Source: an uncultured Clostridia bacterium (GTDB taxonomy: Bacteria > Bacillota > Clostridia > Christensenellales > Borkfalkiaceae). Taken from it: 64,000 nt of DNA. This document shows, piece by piece, positions 32,667 through 40,896 of the stretch; position 1 is the stretch's first letter; each line of letters begins with the position of its first letter. The DNA is taken from NCBI GenBank assembly GCA_930989535.1, contig CAKNLK010000002.1, positions 80,246 to 144,245 on the forward strand, read 5' to 3'. The notes beneath the pieces were generated by a model. It saw nothing but the letters and a program-made list of their open reading frames with translations, was not told the origin of the DNA and searched no databases. Made by a program: the position numbers and the translations under genes.

Positions 32667-32987
32667 TCACGCCAACAGCATGAAGCACATTTCGATGAGA
32701 AAAACGGTCGCGATGCTTGCCACCGACACGACGAGCAGCCCGCGGCGGAAGTACGCCAGCACCAGCGCGACGAGCGTCCCCGCGACGCCCGACCAGATGG
32801 TCGAGGTGGAAAAGAGGATGGTGGGGAACACCATCACCGCCAGCACGCTGTAGGGCAGGTAGTACAAAAAGGATTTGACGTATTTATTTTTGATGGGCTT
32901 CTTTACGAACAGCAGTCCGATTGCCTTTGTCGCGTAGGTCACGGCAAACATGACGGCGCACCCGATGAGCATATCCGCGAGGTTCAT
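32667..32987 (-). CDS. azlD: AzlD-family branched-chain amino acid exporter subunit
   Basis: 106 residues with four hydrophobic helices and the AzlD start pattern MNLADMLIGCAVMFAVTYATKAIGLL. AzlD partners AzlC to export branched-chain amino acids or analogues. ATG 32987 forms an ATGA overlap with the end of azlC and has GGAGGCGGGC upstream; the longer upstream frame is the azlC shadow. Confidence 0.88.
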   Translation of the reverse strand: MNLADMLIGCAVMFAVTYATKAIGLLFVKKPIKNKYVKSFLYYLPYSVLAVMVFPTILFSTSTIWSGVAGTLVALVLAYFRRGLLVVSVASIATVFLIEMCFMLLA

Positions 32988-33793
32988 TGCCCGCCTCCTT
33001 CGTCCGCCGAAGGCGCACCGCTTGCATCTGCCGCGGTTTTGTCCTGCGTGTCGCCGGGCGTCTGTCCGTCCTCCTCGTCCTTGCGGGGGAAGAGAAAGGC
33101 GAGCACGGCCGTGCACACGACGGATACGACGATGATATCCACGCCGCTCGGGAGCGAATGCAGGGCGGGCACAAAATAGAACAGGCAGCTCCCCGCGATG
33201 CTGAGCGCCACGAGCAGCAATACCTTTTTATCGCCGCGCGCGGGCGGAATCACAATCGCCACGAACATCGCATACAGCGAAATGTTGAACGCGCTCATGA
33301 GGATATCGTACCATGCGGCGGCGTCGCCCGTGAGCAGGGCGGAGAGCAGTTCGCTCATGCCCGCGCCGAGCGCCGTTCCGCCCAGCCAGCCCGCAAACGA
33401 ACAGCCCATCAGCCCCATGAGGTAGGAAAAATTCAGCTTTTTCGGCTGCTGCATGGCGACGGCGTAATTTTCGTCCGTCACCCCGAAGGATACGATGAGC
33501 CGCTTCCACAGCGGAAAGCGCCCGTCCAGCTTCTGCGACAGGGAAACGGACATGAGCGCATAGCGGATGTTGATGACGAGCATGGTCGCAAACAGCACCG
33601 CCAGCGACGCGCCCGCGGCGATGAGGTTGGTGCCGGCAAACTGCCCCGTGCCCGTAAAGTTGGTCGCCGATACGAGGATGGGGAACCAGGCGGGGAACCC
33701 CTGTGCCACGGCGCCCATGGCATAGGCAAAGGCGACGGGCACATAGCCGAGCGCGATGGGCAGCCCGTCCCGCAATCCGCGCGAAAACCGCAT
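32984..33793 (-). CDS. azlC: AzlC-family branched-chain amino acid exporter subunit
   Basis: 269 residues. The core (1-230) has the AzlC pattern: RDGLPIALGYVPVAFAYAMGA, SATNFTGTGQFAGTNLI and GVTDENYAVA. The last 40 residues are a hydrophilic Asp/Gly/Ala-rich tail (from about PRKDEEDGQTPGD), which is longer than in most AzlC proteins and looks cytoplasmic. The gene is first of the azlCD pair; the SD GGAGAAAAG lies before the ATG. Confidence 0.88.
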   Translation of the reverse strand: MRFSRGLRDGLPIALGYVPVAFAYAMGAVAQGFPAWFPILVSATNFTGTGQFAGTNLIAAGASLAVLFATMLVINIRYALMSVSLSQKLDGRFPLWKRLIVSFGVTDENYAVAMQQPKKLNFSYLMGLMGCSFAGWLGGTALGAGMSELLSALLTGDAAAWYDILMSAFNISLYAMFVAIVIPPARGDKKVLLLVALSIAGSCLFYFVPALHSLPSGVDIIVVSVVCTAVLAFLFPRKDEEDGQTPGDTQDKTAADASGAPSADEGGGQ

Positions 33794-33914
33794 ATGGCTT
33801 TTCTCCTTGGCAAAAATTTCGCCGCTTACCGCGGCGGATTTTTATTATAGCACAAACGTGAGCGCTTGTGAACGAATTTTACACCGCAAATTCATCATTT
33901 CCCCGTTATACGGT

Positions 33915-33943
33915 TTGATTTCGCGCGCTCTTTGTGGTATAAT
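33915..33943 (+). promoter_or_regulatory. Promoter of the class I lysS gene
   Basis: TTGATT (33915-33920), 17-bp spacer, TATAAT (33938-33943) with a TG upstream of the -10. The leader is about 30 bases, so there is no T-box. Confidence 0.75.
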
Positions 33944-33980
33944 ATTGCAAATTCAAGCTATTTTTTGGAGATTTAAGAGT

Positions 33981-36011
33981 ATGTATTGGGCAGATAAGCT
34001 GGCGGACGAGGTTATCCGCAGAAAGCCGGACAAGGAAGAGTACGTCTGTGCGGCGGGCATTTCGCCCTCCGGCTCCGTGCACATCGGCAACTTCCGCGAC
34101 ATCGCTACGAGCTATTTCGTGTACCGCGCCCTCCTCAAAAAGGGCAAAAAGGCGCGCCTCGTCTTTTCGTGGGACGAGTTCGACCGCCTGCGCAAGGTGC
34201 CGAAAAACGTTTCCGATTATCTCGGCAACAATTCCTTCGAGCAGTACATCGGCTATCCGTACGTCGACATTCCCGATCCGTTCGGCAAGGACGAAAGTTA
34301 CGCCGCGCACTTTGAAAAGGAGTTTATGGAGTCCATTAAAAGATTCGGCATCGAAATGGACTACCGCTACCAGGCGAAGGAGTACCGCTCCGGCCGCTAC
34401 GCCGAGCACGTGATTTTTGCCCTCAAAAACCGCAAAAAAATCTTCGATATTCTCGATAAGCACCGCACGCAGGACGCCACGGAGGAGGAGCGCGAAAACT
34501 ACTACCCCGTGTCCATCTTCTGCCCGCACTGCCATAAAGATTCGACGAAAATCGTCTCCCTCTCCGACGACTGCACCAAGGCGCATTACACCTGCGAGTG
34601 CGGGCATGAGGGCGACTTCGATTTTACGAAAGATTTCAACTGCAAACTGCAGTGGAAGGTCGACTGGCCCATGCGCTGGATGGCTGAAGGTGTCGACTTT
34701 GAGCCGGGCGGGAAAGACCACGCCTCCAAAAACGGCAGTTACGACACCGCGAAAGACATCTCCCGCGAGGTGTTCGGCTACGAGCCGCCGCTGTTCCAGG
34801 GCTACGAGTTCATCGGCATCAAGGGGAATGTGAACGTCGGCAAGATGAGCGGCTCTTCGGGGCTGAACATGACGCCCGATTTCCTGCTCAAACTGTACCC
34901 GCCCGAGCTCATCCTGTGGCTGTACGCAAAGACGGAGCCGCTGAAGGCCTTCGACTTCTGCCTTTCGGACGAAATCCTGCGGCAGTACTTCGAGTTCGGC
35001 AAGATGCTGACAAGCTACATGAACGGCACCGCGGACGAGAACACCAAGCGCATCATGGAAAACAGCCTCATCGAGGGGCGCAAGTTCGTTCCCGTGCCGA
35101 TGAGTCAGCTCGTCGATTTGGGTTCGGTGGTCGATTTCAACCCCGAAATGATGGAAAAGCTGTTCGAAAAAATCGGCACGCCCTATAAAATCGAAGACTT
35201 TAAAGAGCTGTTCGAGCGTGCCAAGTTCTGGCTGCGCACCTGCTCGCCCGAAAGCGAGTACGTCATCCTCGAAAAGCGCAACTGGCCGTACTGGCGAAGC
35301 ATGAACGACAAGGAGCGCGAGTGCGTCCGCCTGCTCAAAGAGTACATCGAAAAGGGCGGCTACACCCTCGATTCGCTGCAGGCGGAGCTGTACGCCATTC
35401 CCAAGCAGGTGTTCCCCGACATCGCGGAGGATAAAAACGCGCTCAAAGCGGTGCAGAGCAAGTTCTTTAAAGACGTGTACAACCTGACGCTCGCGCGCGA
35501 CAAGGGGCCGAGGCTCTACCTGTACCTGTACGCCGTCGAGCCGTCGCGCTATCTTAAACTTCTCGATTTTTCCCTGCCCGAATCGGAGGATCCCGACGCA
35601 AAGGAGGAGGTCAAAGAGGAAGTCAAGGAGGAAAAGAGCGCACCCGTCGAGGATAAATATGTCCCCGAGGCCGCTCCTTTCAAGGAAGTTATCGAAATCG
35701 GCGATTTCGACAAGTGCGACATCCGCGTGTGCAAGGTGCTCTCCGCAAAGCCCATGCGCAAGACCAATAAATTGATGAAAATCACTCTGCACGACGGCGC
35801 GGGCGAGCGCGTCATCGTGTCGTCCATCGCCGACCAGTACGAGCCGGAACAGCTTGTCGGCAGAAAAATTATCGTGCTCGTCAACTTAAAGCCGCACAAG
35901 TTCGGCAACGAATATTCGAACGGCATGCTTTTGGCGTCGGGCAATACCGACGGCACCTGCCGCATTCTGTTCGCCGCCGACGACGCCGAAATCGGCTCGC
36001 TCGTGCATTAA
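33981..36011 (+). CDS. lysS: Class I lysyl-tRNA synthetase fused to a Trbp111-like tRNA-binding domain
   Basis: Archaeal-type LysRS charging tRNA-Lys. HIGH motif SPSGSVHIGN (HIGN 34-37), a Zn-ribbon (CPHC ... CECG, about 180-208), and KMSKS equivalent KMSGS (288-292) inside GNVNVGKMSGSSGLNM; helical anticodon-cage domain to about residue 530. A Glu/Lys linker (EEVKEEVKEEK) leads to an extra C-terminal domain (about 565-676) with IGDFDKCDIRVCKVLSAKPM and LVNLKPHKFGNEYSNGM, the OB-fold tRNA-binding domain found at the MetRS C-terminus and in Trbp111. Without it, the enzyme would be about the usual 530 residues. Start ATG 33981 follows TTTGGAG; the longer frame from 33756 crosses the promoter and is rejected. 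Confidence 0.9.
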   Translation: MYWADKLADEVIRRKPDKEEYVCAAGISPSGSVHIGNFRDIATSYFVYRALLKKGKKARLVFSWDEFDRLRKVPKNVSDYLGNNSFEQYIGYPYVDIPDPFGKDESYAAHFEKEFMESIKRFGIEMDYRYQAKEYRSGRYAEHVIFALKNRKKIFDILDKHRTQDATEEERENYYPVSIFCPHCHKDSTKIVSLSDDCTKAHYTCECGHEGDFDFTKDFNCKLQWKVDWPMRWMAEGVDFEPGGKDHASKNGSYDTAKDISREVFGYEPPLFQGYEFIGIKGNVNVGKMSGSSGLNMTPDFLLKLYPPELILWLYAKTEPLKAFDFCLSDEILRQYFEFGKMLTSYMNGTADENTKRIMENSLIEGRKFVPVPMSQLVDLGSVVDFNPEMMEKLFEKIGTPYKIEDFKELFERAKFWLRTCSPESEYVILEKRNWPYWRSMNDKERECVRLLKEYIEKGGYTLDSLQAELYAIPKQVFPDIAEDKNALKAVQSKFFKDVYNLTLARDKGPRLYLYLYAVEPSRYLKLLDFSLPESEDPDAKEEVKEEVKEEKSAPVEDKYVPEAAPFKEVIEIGDFDKCDIRVCKVLSAKPMRKTNKLMKITLHDGAGERVIVSSIADQYEPEQLVGRKIIVLVNLKPHKFGNEYSNGMLLASGNTDGTCRILFAADDAEIGSLVH

Positions 36012-36033
36012 AAATTAAACGATACAAAGCGAG

Positions 36034-36063
36034 GTAAGTCCTGCCGTTTTCGGGCGGGACTTT
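36034..36063 (+). terminator. Terminator-like hairpin after lysS
   Basis: AAGTCC(T)GCC-GTTTTC-GGGCGGGACTT with a weak T tail. Confidence 0.5.
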
Positions 36064-36088
36064 GCCATAATCGGCAAAAAGGAGAAAG

Positions 36089-37975
36089 ATGGGAGCAAAA
36101 ATCGCCGTTACAATCGGAATCGTGAGCCGCGGCAACGAGCCGTTTCTCGGAGAGTGCCTCCGCGCGGTAGCATCGCAGAATTTGGACGGGCTGGAAGTAA
36201 TCGTCGCGGATATCAGCGACGAAGGCGGCCGACAAGAATTGTTCACGAACTGGCTCGGCAAAAGACAAAAGTGCCTGTACAGGCACCTGCCGCGGTGCGC
36301 AGCAGGTGCGGCAAAGAATTATTTGCTGGAAACAGCGGCGGGGGAATACATCGCCTTCCTCGGCGAGGATATCTGCTATTTGCCGGGCGGATTGGAAAAA
36401 CTGTACGCGCAGGCAAAGGAGAGCGGCGCGGATATGGTAATCGGCCGCGCGGCGGGAGGAAGTTTCGGAGGAAAAGAGTATCCCGCGGCGTGGACGGTAG
36501 ACGGCGCGCTCGTACCGCAGAAAGAGCCGTTTGCGGCGGAAGACATTGGTGAGCGCGCGCTCCTTTTGTGCAAAGGTTGGTCGGGGGACAAGCTGTTCCG
36601 CACGGCGTATCTGCGGGAGAACGGCCTGCGGTTTTCGGAAGGCGCGTTTTCGTCTGTTCCCTTCGTGTTCGGTACGCTTGTGTGCGGAAAAACCGCCGTC
36701 AGCAAGGAACCCGTCTTGTATACGCAGGATGTCGAGTGCGTAAAATACCGCCGCAGTCCGAAAAAGAGCGCTTCGGACATTCAGGTGGCGATGCTGGCAT
36801 TGGAGGCAATGTTAAAGAAAGAGGGCAAATGGGAAGCGTTTGAAAAATCGTTTCGCACGTGGTGCATTGAGTTCGCTGTATGGAATTACAATGTCGCCCC
36901 GGCAGAGGGGAAGGCGGAAGTCCGCACGGCGATACGCGAGCAAATTGAACCGTGGCTGAAAATCACGGAACACGGCGTGAGCGATTATCTGACGCGCAAG
37001 CGTTTTTTCAAATACTGCGAACTTTGCTCGGAGGACGACGAAGAAACTACAGTTAAGAGATTTAAAGCGTTTGACAGGGCAAATAAAGTAATTTCTGTTT
37101 GGGGCAGCTGCGTGTCGCGAGAGTTTTTTAATGTAGATAAAGAAGCCTTTTGCGTAAATGCATATTTATGGCAAATTCCTCCCAATATTTATTACAATAC
37201 GCTGCCTGTTTCCGTTCATAAAATACCCTTTGATGTGATTGACAAGGTTGATGTGCCGGGAACAGATAAGAGGTCGGCATACTTAAATTTTAATAAGCTT
37301 CCGGTATTTTATTTAAAAATGCATCCGGCCGATTATCTGTTGGTTGATATTGGGGATATCCGACTGTCGCATTACAGAATCGTTTTCCGAGAGGATGGTG
37401 TAAAGACGAGAGTTACACAGGGAAATCGGGCAATGAAATGTATGGATGCATGTATTGAGAGCGGATATACAGAGGGACTCGATCCTGAAATTTATCCGTG
37501 GTTTCGGGATGGAGAGCATATCTTTTCAGCGGAAGAGTGGGAGCAACTGATTGCGCAATATGTTTCCGATATTGCAAAGCTATATCCATCCAATCATATT
37601 ATTGTGAATCAGACATATTATGCTCATAGCTATGTTGAAGGCAAAAAAATATTTGAATTCAGAAATACCGAGCCTATCAATGACATGAATCGGTTATTTG
37701 CCTTTGTTGAGAATATTTTAAGGAATAAGCTGAAAGGATGCCGTTTTTTGCCTACACCCAAACATGTTTATGCGGACAAAAATCATAGGTTGGGAGTGCA
37801 TACATTACATTATTGTAAAACGGCCGAAGAATACAAAATGCAGGCGCTCAAAAAAATCGTCTTCGAGCACGCGAGCAACGGGCAGATTCAGCAGCTCTGC
37901 GACGAATACGACAAAAAGCTCGAACAGGAGCTGAACTCTCTGCAGCCGGTGGAGCCTGCGGGCGGCGGGCAGTAA
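36089..37975 (+). CDS. GT2 glycosyltransferase fused to a DUF6270-like SGNH-type domain
   Basis: 628 residues. Residues 1-220 are a GT-A glycosyltransferase: IGIVSRGNEPFLGECLRAVA at the start and FLGEDICYLPGG carrying the metal/nucleotide Asp-type motif. A linker follows, then from about 333 VISVWGSCVSREFF, the GSC(V)S opening of DUF6270, with later blocks LLVDIGDIRLSHY and the His-rich HRLGVHTLHY. DUF6270-type domains occur with polysaccharide genes and may be acyl hydrolases or transferases, which is inference. Bases 37050-37830 are clearly AT-richer and use different codons from both ends. A hairpin sits after the stop. No other polysaccharide genes are nearby. Confidence 0.78.
   Translation: MGAKIAVTIGIVSRGNEPFLGECLRAVASQNLDGLEVIVADISDEGGRQELFTNWLGKRQKCLYRHLPRCAAGAAKNYLLETAAGEYIAFLGEDICYLPGGLEKLYAQAKESGADMVIGRAAGGSFGGKEYPAAWTVDGALVPQKEPFAAEDIGERALLLCKGWSGDKLFRTAYLRENGLRFSEGAFSSVPFVFGTLVCGKTAVSKEPVLYTQDVECVKYRRSPKKSASDIQVAMLALEAMLKKEGKWEAFEKSFRTWCIEFAVWNYNVAPAEGKAEVRTAIREQIEPWLKITEHGVSDYLTRKRFFKYCELCSEDDEETTVKRFKAFDRANKVISVWGSCVSREFFNVDKEAFCVNAYLWQIPPNIYYNTLPVSVHKIPFDVIDKVDVPGTDKRSAYLNFNKLPVFYLKMHPADYLLVDIGDIRLSHYRIVFREDGVKTRVTQGNRAMKCMDACIESGYTEGLDPEIYPWFRDGEHIFSAEEWEQLIAQYVSDIAKLYPSNHIIVNQTYYAHSYVEGKKIFEFRNTEPINDMNRLFAFVENILRNKLKGCRFLPTPKHVYADKNHRLGVHTLHYCKTAEEYKMQALKKIVFEHASNGQIQQLCDEYDKKLEQELNSLQPVEPAGGGQ
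37050..37830 (+). other. AT-rich insert covering the DUF6270-like domain
   Basis: Within one open frame the base composition shifts from the GC-rich background to AT-rich codons (AAA, AAT, TAT, TTT, ATT, ATA) at about 37050 and back at about 37830. The boundaries roughly coincide with the domain limits. Confidence 0.75.
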
Positions 37976-37997
37976 AACAGAGTAGGACAAATATAAA

Positions 37998-38036
37998 AAA
38001 GGAAGCGCCTCAGCCTTTGGGCGCTTCCTTTTCTCT
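37998..38036. terminator. Terminator between the GT2 gene and the TSCPD gene
   Basis: GGAAGCGCC-TCAGCCTTTG-GGCGCTTCC flanked by A and T runs; it overlaps the 3' end of the TSCPD gene. Confidence 0.75.
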
Positions 38037-38294
38037 GTCTCTGTTTTGTTCCCGCTCCTTGTAGGCGCGGATGGCCTGCGAAAGCTGGTCGGGGCAGGAG
38101 GTGTTGTTGCGGCACTTGATGCCCTGCAGCGTTTCGCCGATTTCGTCAATGTTCTTTCCTTCGACGAGCCTTGCGATGCCCTGCAAATTGCCGCCGCAGC
38201 CGCCGATAAATTTTACATTGTGTATCTTGTTTTCCCCGTCCACGTCAAAAATAATCTGGCGCGAGCAGGTTCCTTTGGTGTTGTACGTAAACAT
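38010..38294 (-). CDS. TSCPD domain protein (TIGR03905 family)
   Basis: 94-residue protein of a family seen mainly in anaerobic Clostridia, resembling the C-terminal domain of vitamin B12-dependent ribonucleotide reductase. The name-giving motif appears as CRNNTSCPDQLSQAI, with upstream CSRQI and a GGCGGNLQGI glycine/cysteine stretch; the four cysteines probably bind metal. Role unknown. It sits 20 bp downstream of the DUF4364 gene and may be cotranscribed with it. The C-terminus is Arg/Glu/Lys rich and overlaps the terminator hairpin. Confidence 0.88.
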   Translation of the reverse strand: MFTYNTKGTCSRQIIFDVDGENKIHNVKFIGGCGGNLQGIARLVEGKNIDEIGETLQGIKCRNNTSCPDQLSQAIRAYKEREQNRDREKEAPKG

Positions 38295-38313
38295 TTTAAT
38301 TTTGACCTCTTGG

Positions 38314-38838
38314 TTAATCCACTAAATTTTCATAGATAACGGCATATACGTCCGCGGCTTTCAGCTCCCATTTTTTGTAGATGTTCTGCGCCGTTTTGCG
38401 GTCGGGCACGACAAATTTCAAATCGAGCATGGGCTGGGCGGGGGCGAGTATCCGCAGATACACGGTATATGTGCCGTCTTTGTTTTGGTAGTAGTCCGAT
38501 TTGCATTCCTGCCGGTTGCGGTAGCGCGCGCTGTTGTTTTTGACGAATACCGAAATCTCTTCCCGCGTGCTCTTTGGGATGTTGATGTAAAAATTCGCGA
38601 GGCAGCTTCTCCCGTCGGGTGTGATGGTGTAGAGGGTATCGTCGTTTGTCTCCACCGTGCAGATAAAACCGTCCTCCAGCAGCTGCGAAATTATCATAAC
38701 GCAGTCCATGTAGTTAATCCAATCGTTGGAGGTGGAGCACATGTCGATAATGGTGCGCTCGGAAAGCGCGCTCTCCATTTTGTCGAAGACGAAAAGCATT
38801 ATTAACTTGTTAACGAACGTTTCGCCTTGAATCTGCAT
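38314..38838 (-). CDS. DUF4364 winged-helix regulator
   Basis: 174 residues typical of DUF4364, a clostridial family. An N-terminal winged-helix-like region (LIMLFVFDKMESALSERTI, then MIISQLLEDGFICTVE and YTITPDGRSCLANF) suggests DNA binding. The C-terminal part (VYLRILAPAQPMLDLKFVV) is beta-rich and may bind a ligand. Function is not established. GGAAGCCCTTCC precedes the start, containing a small palindrome, GGAAGCCCTTCC. Confidence 0.82.
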   Translation of the reverse strand: MQIQGETFVNKLIMLFVFDKMESALSERTIIDMCSTSNDWINYMDCVMIISQLLEDGFICTVETNDDTLYTITPDGRSCLANFYINIPKSTREEISVFVKNNSARYRNRQECKSDYYQNKDGTYTVYLRILAPAQPMLDLKFVVPDRKTAQNIYKKWELKAADVYAVIYENLVD

Positions 38839-38879
38839 GGAAGGGCTTCCTTTTTTTCGGACTTAAGTATAGCTGCGGA

Positions 38880-38912
38880 CAAAAAATCCGCTTTTTAAGA
38901 TAAAAAGCGGAT
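38880..38912 (-). terminator. Terminator of the HPr-like gene
   Basis: Minus strand ATCCGCTTTTT-ATCTT-AAAAAGCGGAT followed by TTTTTT. Confidence 0.8.
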
Positions 38913-38953
38913 ATTTCCGTCCAATCGTATCTTCTGTTTGGTTGCGGCTCGAA

Positions 38954-39178
38954 TTAAGCGAACTGTTTGAGCTGTTCGATAAGATCGTCGCAGTTATCCG
39001 AATGAATCTCGACGGTGAGCGGTTTGGACAAGTCCAAGCTGAAGATGCCGAGGATAGATTTTGCGTCGACGACGTATTTATCGCTCTTCAAATCGATCTC
39101 ATAGGGGCAGTCTTGCACTACGCGCACGAAATCTTTCACCTTTTGAGCCATCTGCAGAGAGATTTTAACGGATTTCAT
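38954..39178 (-). CDS. HPr-like protein lacking the phosphorylatable His (Crh-like)
   Basis: 74 residues with the HPr fold pattern. The regulatory-serine region is kept (VVDAKSILGIFSLDLSKPL, Ser equivalent to HPr Ser46), but the GLHARP catalytic loop around His15 is replaced by MAQKVKDFV, with no histidine in the first 50 residues. B. subtilis Crh also lacks His15, so a regulatory role in catabolite control is more likely than phosphotransfer. A start at ATG 39178 has GGAGGTTGC upstream; an in-frame start at 39217 adds residues not expected for the family. Confidence 0.78.
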   Translation of the reverse strand: MKSVKISLQMAQKVKDFVRVVQDCPYEIDLKSDKYVVDAKSILGIFSLDLSKPLTVEIHSDNCDDLIEQLKQFA

Positions 39179-39338
39179 AAAAGCAACCTCCGAAATTTGT
39201 TTTTCTATATTATACATAAAAATTTTCGGAAAATCAAGATATTTCCGAAAAATAAGTTAATAAAATATAATTTTTGTGCTATAATGATAATCGGAAACGC
39301 AAAGTTAGGAATTTTGCACAGAAAAGGGAGCAAACCGA

Positions 39339-40070
39339 ATGGATACGGGAAGGGAACAAATCGATTTGTTTTTACAGCGCTGCGACGAGGTGATGCAGTC
39401 GAAATTTATCCTCGCGGATACGAAAATCGGAGATTTGCTGAAGGCAATCGCCTCCTCCGATTTGCTCTATGCTTTTTTCCGCGAGATTACCCGCGATTTC
39501 GACTATCCCGCCGCGAAGGAAAAGTACATGAACGGCGCGGCTTCGTCGCCGCAAAGGCGCCGCCTCTTATTCCCGGACGACCTTTCCGAAAAGCTCGCGT
39601 TCATCTTCTGCCTGCTCATCGACCTCGACAATAAGGACATCGATTTGTCCGACTTTTTGCGCGAGTTTTTCTATGAGGACGGCAGCGTGTACGAGAGCTA
39701 TTACGCCTTCTGCAACCAGGTAATCAAGCCGTTCAAAAACGACGTGAAGAGCATCTTCCGCGGCGGCCTGCCGGTGGACGGCGCTCTGCCCGCCGATATG
39801 CGCGCGGGCAAAACGGAGGCGAAGGCGGGCGCGGATATAATGTCGGCTGTCCGGGCGGAGCGCAGCGCGGTGTTTTCCTCCCGCCTGCCGGACGGAAAAA
39901 AGGTAGACGCTCTGCTCATTTTGAACGCGCTGGAAAACTGCGGCTGCAAGGGGAGCGCGGTCTGCGGGCTTTTGTGCGGCTACGCGTATTTTGCGGAGTC
40001 CGCGGGCTGGAAGAGCGAACATCTGCCGGCGATTCTCGCGGAGTTGGAAAGGAGGCGCGAAGAGCTGTGA
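39339..40070 (+). CDS. Conserved hypothetical soluble protein
   Basis: Not recognised. 243 residues, mostly helical, no membrane segments or signal peptide. Notable features: a basic segment MNGAASSPQRRRLLFPDDLS in the middle, and a Cys-rich C-terminal stretch ENCGCKGSAVCGLLCGY. GGGAGC lies before ATG 39339, and a TATAAT (about 39279-39284) upstream suggests a promoter. Its stop overlaps the GTG start of the NUDIX gene (GTGA), so the two are translationally coupled. Confidence 0.6.
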   Translation: MDTGREQIDLFLQRCDEVMQSKFILADTKIGDLLKAIASSDLLYAFFREITRDFDYPAAKEKYMNGAASSPQRRRLLFPDDLSEKLAFIFCLLIDLDNKDIDLSDFLREFFYEDGSVYESYYAFCNQVIKPFKNDVKSIFRGGLPVDGALPADMRAGKTEAKAGADIMSAVRAERSAVFSSRLPDGKKVDALLILNALENCGCKGSAVCGLLCGYAYFAESAGWKSEHLPAILAELERRREEL

Positions 40071-40618
40071 ACCTGGAGGAAAAGACGGTCAAAAGCAACA
40101 TCGTGTTCGGCGGGCACATCATCAAAGTGCACTGCGACGATGCCCTCCGTGCGGACGGCAAGCCCTGCACGCGCGAATACATAGAGCACCCGGGCGGCGC
40201 ATGCGTTCTGTTCGTAAAGGAGGGGAAAATCCTGCTCGTTCGGCAGTATCGGTACGCCTACCGCGAGGAGACGTTGGAGATTCCCGCGGGCAAACTCAAC
40301 CCCGGCGAAGAGCCCGGCGCAACGGCCGCGCGCGAGCTGGAGGAGGAAACGGGCTACCGAGCGGCGCGCGTCGAGCACATGTATACGATGTATCCCACGC
40401 CCGGCTATACGAACGAAAAAATTTACATCTACCGCGCGTATGCGGCGGAGGAAGGGGAGTCGCACCCCGATGAGGGCGAGTTCGTTTCGGCGCGCTTTTA
40501 CCCCGTCGCGGAAGTCCGGGAGATGATTGAGCGGGGCGAAATCAAGGACGCAAAGACCATAATCGCCGTGTTCAGCTATCTTTTGTCGGAGCAAAACAGC
40601 GCATGCAATGCGGAATGA
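40067..40618 (+). CDS. NUDIX hydrolase, ADP-ribose pyrophosphatase type (NudF-like)
   Basis: 183 residues. The NUDIX box GKLNPGEEPGATAARELEEETG is intact in the form Gx5Ex7REUxEExG (key Glu residues in RELEEETG). The preceding REYIEHPGGACVLFV and LLVRQYRYAYREETLEIPAG are typical of ADP-ribose pyrophosphatases, which hydrolyse ADP-ribose to AMP and ribose 5-phosphate. The GTG start at 40067 is inferred from the GTGA overlap with the preceding gene and the family's N-terminus. A terminator follows. Confidence 0.88.
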   Translation: MNLEEKTVKSNIVFGGHIIKVHCDDALRADGKPCTREYIEHPGGACVLFVKEGKILLVRQYRYAYREETLEIPAGKLNPGEEPGATAARELEEETGYRAARVEHMYTMYPTPGYTNEKIYIYRAYAAEEGESHPDEGEFVSARFYPVAEVREMIERGEIKDAKTIIAVFSYLLSEQNSACNAE

Positions 40619-40625
40619 ACAAAGC

Positions 40626-40666
40626 ATAAAAAACCGCCCGCGGCGAGCTGCCGCGGGCGGCCGTTT
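40626..40666. terminator. Terminator between the NUDIX gene and the small Cys-rich gene
   Basis: AACCGCCCGCGGC-GAGCT-GCCGCGGGCGGCCGTTTT, nearly perfect, convergent genes. Confidence 0.8.
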
Positions 40667-40695
40667 TGCAGGGACGGGATTTTTTGGATTGGCGG

Positions 40696-40896
40696 TTATT
40701 TGCAGCCGCAGCCGGAGTTAAACAGATTGCACAGTCCGCCCTTCTTGCATACGCAGTACGCGATGGCGAGAGCGAGGGGCAGATAGCAGCTGTCGAGAAT
40801 GCTGTTCAAAATGCCGCTCTGCGAGCAGAACAAGATGAGCAAAAGGATGAGAATCCACAGGCAGTTATTGCCGCCGAAATTTCCGAAACCGTTCAT
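40696..40896 (-). CDS. Small Cys-rich membrane protein
   Basis: 66 residues: a Gly/Asn/Phe-rich start (MNGFGNFGGNNCLW), a hydrophobic helix (ILILLLILFCSQ), a second hydrophobic stretch and a C-terminus of CVCKKGGLCNLFNSGCGCK, with eight cysteines in all. The opening resembles tiny clostridial proteins annotated only as hypothetical. It could be a metal-binding or surface micropeptide. GGAGGAATATTC before the ATG is a good SD. Confidence 0.6.
   Translation of the reverse strand: MNGFGNFGGNNCLWILILLLILFCSQSGILNSILDSCYLPLALAIAYCVCKKGGLCNLFNSGCGCK

Noticed and set aside
33906..35792. 628-codon open frame antisense to lysS
   Set aside because: Mirror of a GC-rich coding gene; no SD, no family resemblance, and it covers the lysS promoter.
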